Assembly: GCA_001779315.1 (NCBI GenBank)
Contig: MFJU01000022.1
Coordinates: 1-50,550 of the forward strand
DNA: 50,550 nt
Direction: 5' to 3'
Source of the DNA: Candidatus Gottesmanbacteria bacterium RIFCSPLOWO2_01_FULL_42_22
Lineage (GTDB): Bacteria; Patescibacteriota; Microgenomatia; 2-02-FULL-39-11
In this document: piece after piece, positions 48,231-50,550 of the stretch
Position numbering within the stretch: the first letter of the stretch is position 1
Layout: each line of letters starts with the position of its first letter
Position numbers and translations under genes: made by a program
The notes under the pieces: model-generated
Told to the model about the DNA's origin: nothing
The model's database searches: none
The model's input: only the letters and a program-made list of their open reading frames with translations

Positions 48231-49188
48231 AATATCCCACAGGACGATCATCTTTACCGTCGTTTTTCTCCTCTCGCTGTGGTTTTTAGTCCAGATAGCC
48301 GATATTCTTTTTTGGCTGTTTGTCTCCTTTATCCTTATGGCAGCCTTCAAACCGACTGTTGATTATCTGGAGGGAAAAAAGTTTCCCAGGGTGTTAGCCA
48401 TTTTGCTGATTTATACCATTCTGCTTTTTGCAGTTTCTTTTGTTGTCTCAACCATCGTGCCGCCCTTGATTTCCCAGACTATCACCCTTATAGAGAGACT
48501 GCCCGGATATTTAAGATCTGTTTTGCCTTTTGTGACTATTAATCCTGCTGTTGTCAGCCAGCAAATCGCCCCCCTGGGTCAGAATCTGGTCAGGCTGTCT
48601 TTAGGAATATTCAGCAATGTTATTGCCCTATTCACCATCATAGTTATCACCTTTTACTTACTTTTGGAAAGGAAAAATCTCAATTCTTATCTGACCTTTT
48701 TATTAGGGGAGCGAGCCGGCAATAATGTGGTGACGGTAATTAACAAAGTTGAGGAGCGTCTCGGTGCCTGGGTCAGGGGACAACTCACTTTAATCTTTGC
48801 TATCGGTATTTTGACTTATATCGGTTTGGTTATTTTAGGCATTCCCTATGCTTTACCTTTGGCTATCCTGGCAGCCATGCTTGAGATCGTACCCAATATC
48901 GGGCCTGTCTTGTCAGCCATTCCGGCAGTGATCGTTGCATTTGCCGTTTCTTCCCTCCATCCGCTGTTTACCATCATTATGTATATCATCATCCAGCAAT
49001 TGGAAAATCAGGTCATCGTACCTATTGTTATGAGGAGAATGGTCGGTCTTCCTCCTTTGGTGACAATCGTGGCCATCCTGATCGGTGTAAAGCTGGCCGG
49101 AGTCAGAGGAGCCATCATGGCTGTGCCGGTCGTCGTCACCTTTGAAGCCATTTTCACAGAATACTTCAGACTGAAAGAAGTTTCGTAA
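48214..49188 (+). CDS. AI-2E family transporter
   Basis: Polytopic; GRAWVRGQL-like GAWVRGQLTLIFAIGILTYIGL; LEIVPNIGPVLSAIPAVIVAF; QQLENQVIVPIVMRRMVGLPPLVTIVAILIG. Confidence 0.9.
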   Translation: MPKKIEISHRTIIFTVVFLLSLWFLVQIADILFWLFVSFILMAAFKPTVDYLEGKKFPRVLAILLIYTILLFAVSFVVSTIVPPLISQTITLIERLPGYLRSVLPFVTINPAVVSQQIAPLGQNLVRLSLGIFSNVIALFTIIVITFYLLLERKNLNSYLTFLLGERAGNNVVTVINKVEERLGAWVRGQLTLIFAIGILTYIGLVILGIPYALPLAILAAMLEIVPNIGPVLSAIPAVIVAFAVSSLHPLFTIIMYIIIQQLENQVIVPIVMRRMVGLPPLVTIVAILIGVKLAGVRGAIMAVPVVVTFEAIFTEYFRLKEVS

Positions 49189-49192
49189 ACAG

Positions 49193-49221
49193 TTGTCCTC
49201 ATTGATCGTTTTTGGTATAAT
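49193..49221 (+). promoter_or_regulatory. predicted rnpB promoter (TTGTCC-N17-TATAAT)
   Basis: TTGTCC 49193-49198, TATAAT 49216-49221; 7 nt before rnpB P1. Confidence 0.75.
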
Positions 49222-49228
49222 TTCTCCT

Positions 49229-49667
49229 GCCTGCGGAAGGTAAGATGACTACTCCCGATAACAATCGGGGGAGGAAAGTCCAGACTGCAGAAAGCAGGGG
49301 ACGGAGCGTAAGCTCCGAGTCTCGGCGAATAGCCGGACCTGGTGTCCTTGAACCCGAAAGGGATCAGGAACGAATCCCGAATTGACGGGATGAGAGAGCC
49401 ACAGAGACGAGCGGAGGCCTAAATCGAAAGACAAGGCTGACGAGTGAAACGAAGCCCTCCGAATCGGAGGGCGAGGGCAATCCCACCTGCAGCAATCTCC
49501 GAACGGACCGATAAAGACGGACGCTTTCCCGAGGTCCGAAGATTGAGAGCACCCTCCGATTCGGAGGGCGGTTGAGACGACCAAAATCGTCAATCCCGAT
49601 GAAAGTCGGGGAAACCGAGACAAATTGTCATCTAGATACAGAATCTGGCTTATTAACTTCCGCAGGC
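49229..49667 (+). ncRNA. rnpB: RNase P RNA
   Basis: GAGGAAAGTCC core motif, CCACAGAGACGAGC, GAGTGAAACGA, CACCTGCAGCAA, ACAGAATCTGGCTTAT; P1 GCCTGCGGAAG/CTTCCGCAGGC (perfect 11 bp) followed by T-run. Confidence 0.95.
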
Positions 49668-49737
49668 CTTTTTTAAAAATCTTTCCGAATTTTCATCTTA
49701 ATTTAACTTTAATATCGGGTCGGATGCCCAAATCTTA

Positions 49738-49772
49738 TACGTATTGACAAACTAATTATCTACGTATATCAT
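49738..49772 (+). promoter_or_regulatory. predicted TA promoter (TTGACA-N17-TATCAT) with two TACGTA palindromes flanking and overlapping the spacer
   Basis: TACGTA 49738-49743 and 49761-49766; TTGACA 49744-49749; TATCAT 49767-49772. Confidence 0.75.
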
Positions 49773-49778
49773 AAGGCT

Positions 49779-50021
49779 ATGGATACAAAACTCACATTGA
49801 GTATCAATGCGAATATTATTGAAAAAGCCAAAAAAGCTATACAGTCCGGTAACCAAAGTCTGTCCGGTTTGGTCGAGGATTATTTTCGGGTATTAATTAA
49901 AACAAAAGATCAGAAGAAACCTTTCTCTCCTATCGTGAAAGAGTTAAGCGGTTTAGCCAAAAAAGTGAAAAAATCTGAAGAAGAAACAATTTATGATTAT
50001 CTCTTGGGAAAATATAAATGA
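49779..50021 (+). CDS. antitoxin, RHH-like (DUF6364-type)
   Basis: MDTKLTLSINANIIEKAKKAIQSGNQSLSGLVEDYFR; 4-nt overlap with downstream PIN gene. Confidence 0.75.
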   Translation: MDTKLTLSINANIIEKAKKAIQSGNQSLSGLVEDYFRVLIKTKDQKKPFSPIVKELSGLAKKVKKSEEETIYDYLLGKYK

Positions 50022-50431
50022 GGGTATTTATCGATAATGATGTAATTTTGGATATTTTACTCGAGAGGAAGGATTTTCCATATTCGGCCAAAATAATTCA
50101 ATATATTGAAGAGGGAAGAATAATAGGATTAACTTCACCAATCATTTTTACCAATACTTTCTTTCTGATCTCAAAAGCAAAAAATAAAGAAACCGCTTGG
50201 AATGCTTTACGCAAATTAAAACTTTTATTCAAGATTACCAGAATAAATGAAAGTATAGTGGATAAAGCACTGGCTTCGGGATTTAAGGATTTTGAAGATG
50301 CAATCCAATATTATTGTGCTATAGACAGTCAGGTAAAATATTTGGTCACCCGGAATAAGTCTGATTATAGCGGTGATGAAATTATTATAATATCTCCACA
50401 GGAATTCTTGGCTATTTTTGAGAAAAATTAG
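50018..50431 (+). CDS. PIN-domain toxin
   Basis: MRVFIDNDVILDILLERKDF; DFEDAIQYYCAIDSQVKYLVTRNKSDY. Confidence 0.85.
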   Translation: MRVFIDNDVILDILLERKDFPYSAKIIQYIEEGRIIGLTSPIIFTNTFFLISKAKNKETAWNALRKLKLLFKITRINESIVDKALASGFKDFEDAIQYYCAIDSQVKYLVTRNKSDYSGDEIIIISPQEFLAIFEKN

Positions 50432-50550
50432 TTCATCCTCATTCATTTCATAAGATTGATATGCCCAGGTCCAAACACATCCCGTAGACTTCATTAACTA
50501 TGAACGGCAGGTATAATGGTGCCTCTATGAAAGCTCATTTCATTCTTCCG

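Noticed and set aside
49249-49623. 124-aa minus-strand ORF (and 49364-49552)
   Set aside because: Lies entirely within rnpB; cysteine/serine-rich translation of structured RNA, a typical false ORF.
1-50550. Alternative genetic code (UGA reassigned)
   Set aside because: UGA serves as a normal stop in several conserved genes (rpoC, rplO), and no conserved protein needs UGA readthrough.
50507-50550. Start of a further gene (ATG at 50527, TATAAT before it)
   Set aside because: Only eight codons are visible; not enough to support a feature.

Overview
The window is a gene-dense bacterial housekeeping locus using the standard code (UGA is a stop, e.g. rpoC and rplO). Reading order: a minus-strand nusA-infB-[DHH-like]-rpsO-pnp cluster; divergent rpoB-rpoC-rpsL-rpsG-fusA; a toxin-antitoxin (TA) pair; a DUF4349 protein; tuf and a near-complete S10/spc/alpha ribosomal superoperon (rpsJ to rpsI, with secY, adk, map, infA, rpmJ, rpoA; no rpmD/L30 between rpsE and rplO). 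Then come accessory genes (Fic, ATP-grasp, L,D-transpeptidase, second TA pair), tRNA-Pro(GGG), recA-recX-rny, an HU gene, an ABC-2 exporter, coaBC-miaB-miaA, an AI-2E family transporter, rnpB (RNase P RNA) and a third TA pair. Missing L30, an S12 insertion and compact overlapping genes suggest a CPR/Patescibacteria genome (Microgenomates-like); this is inference and was not tested by search. Best second-look items: (1) a second, diverged fusA 3' end ([13 protein letters not shown]) on the far side of the fusA-adjacent TA module, mostly with synonymous changes, suggesting insertion at the fusA 3' end; (2) a promoter-linked, three-stem candidate structured RNA upstream of rny; (3) an NrnA-like protein whose catalytic motifs have degenerated; (4) terminator-like hairpins abutting the start codons of rplC and fusA, with a near-identical string upstream of fusA and tuf; (5) ~10-nt phased AT-rich intergenic repeats, one of which encodes the miaB C-terminus where the TRAM domain should be; (6) reverse-complementary 17-nt palindromes in the apparent P12 and P18 of RNase P RNA.
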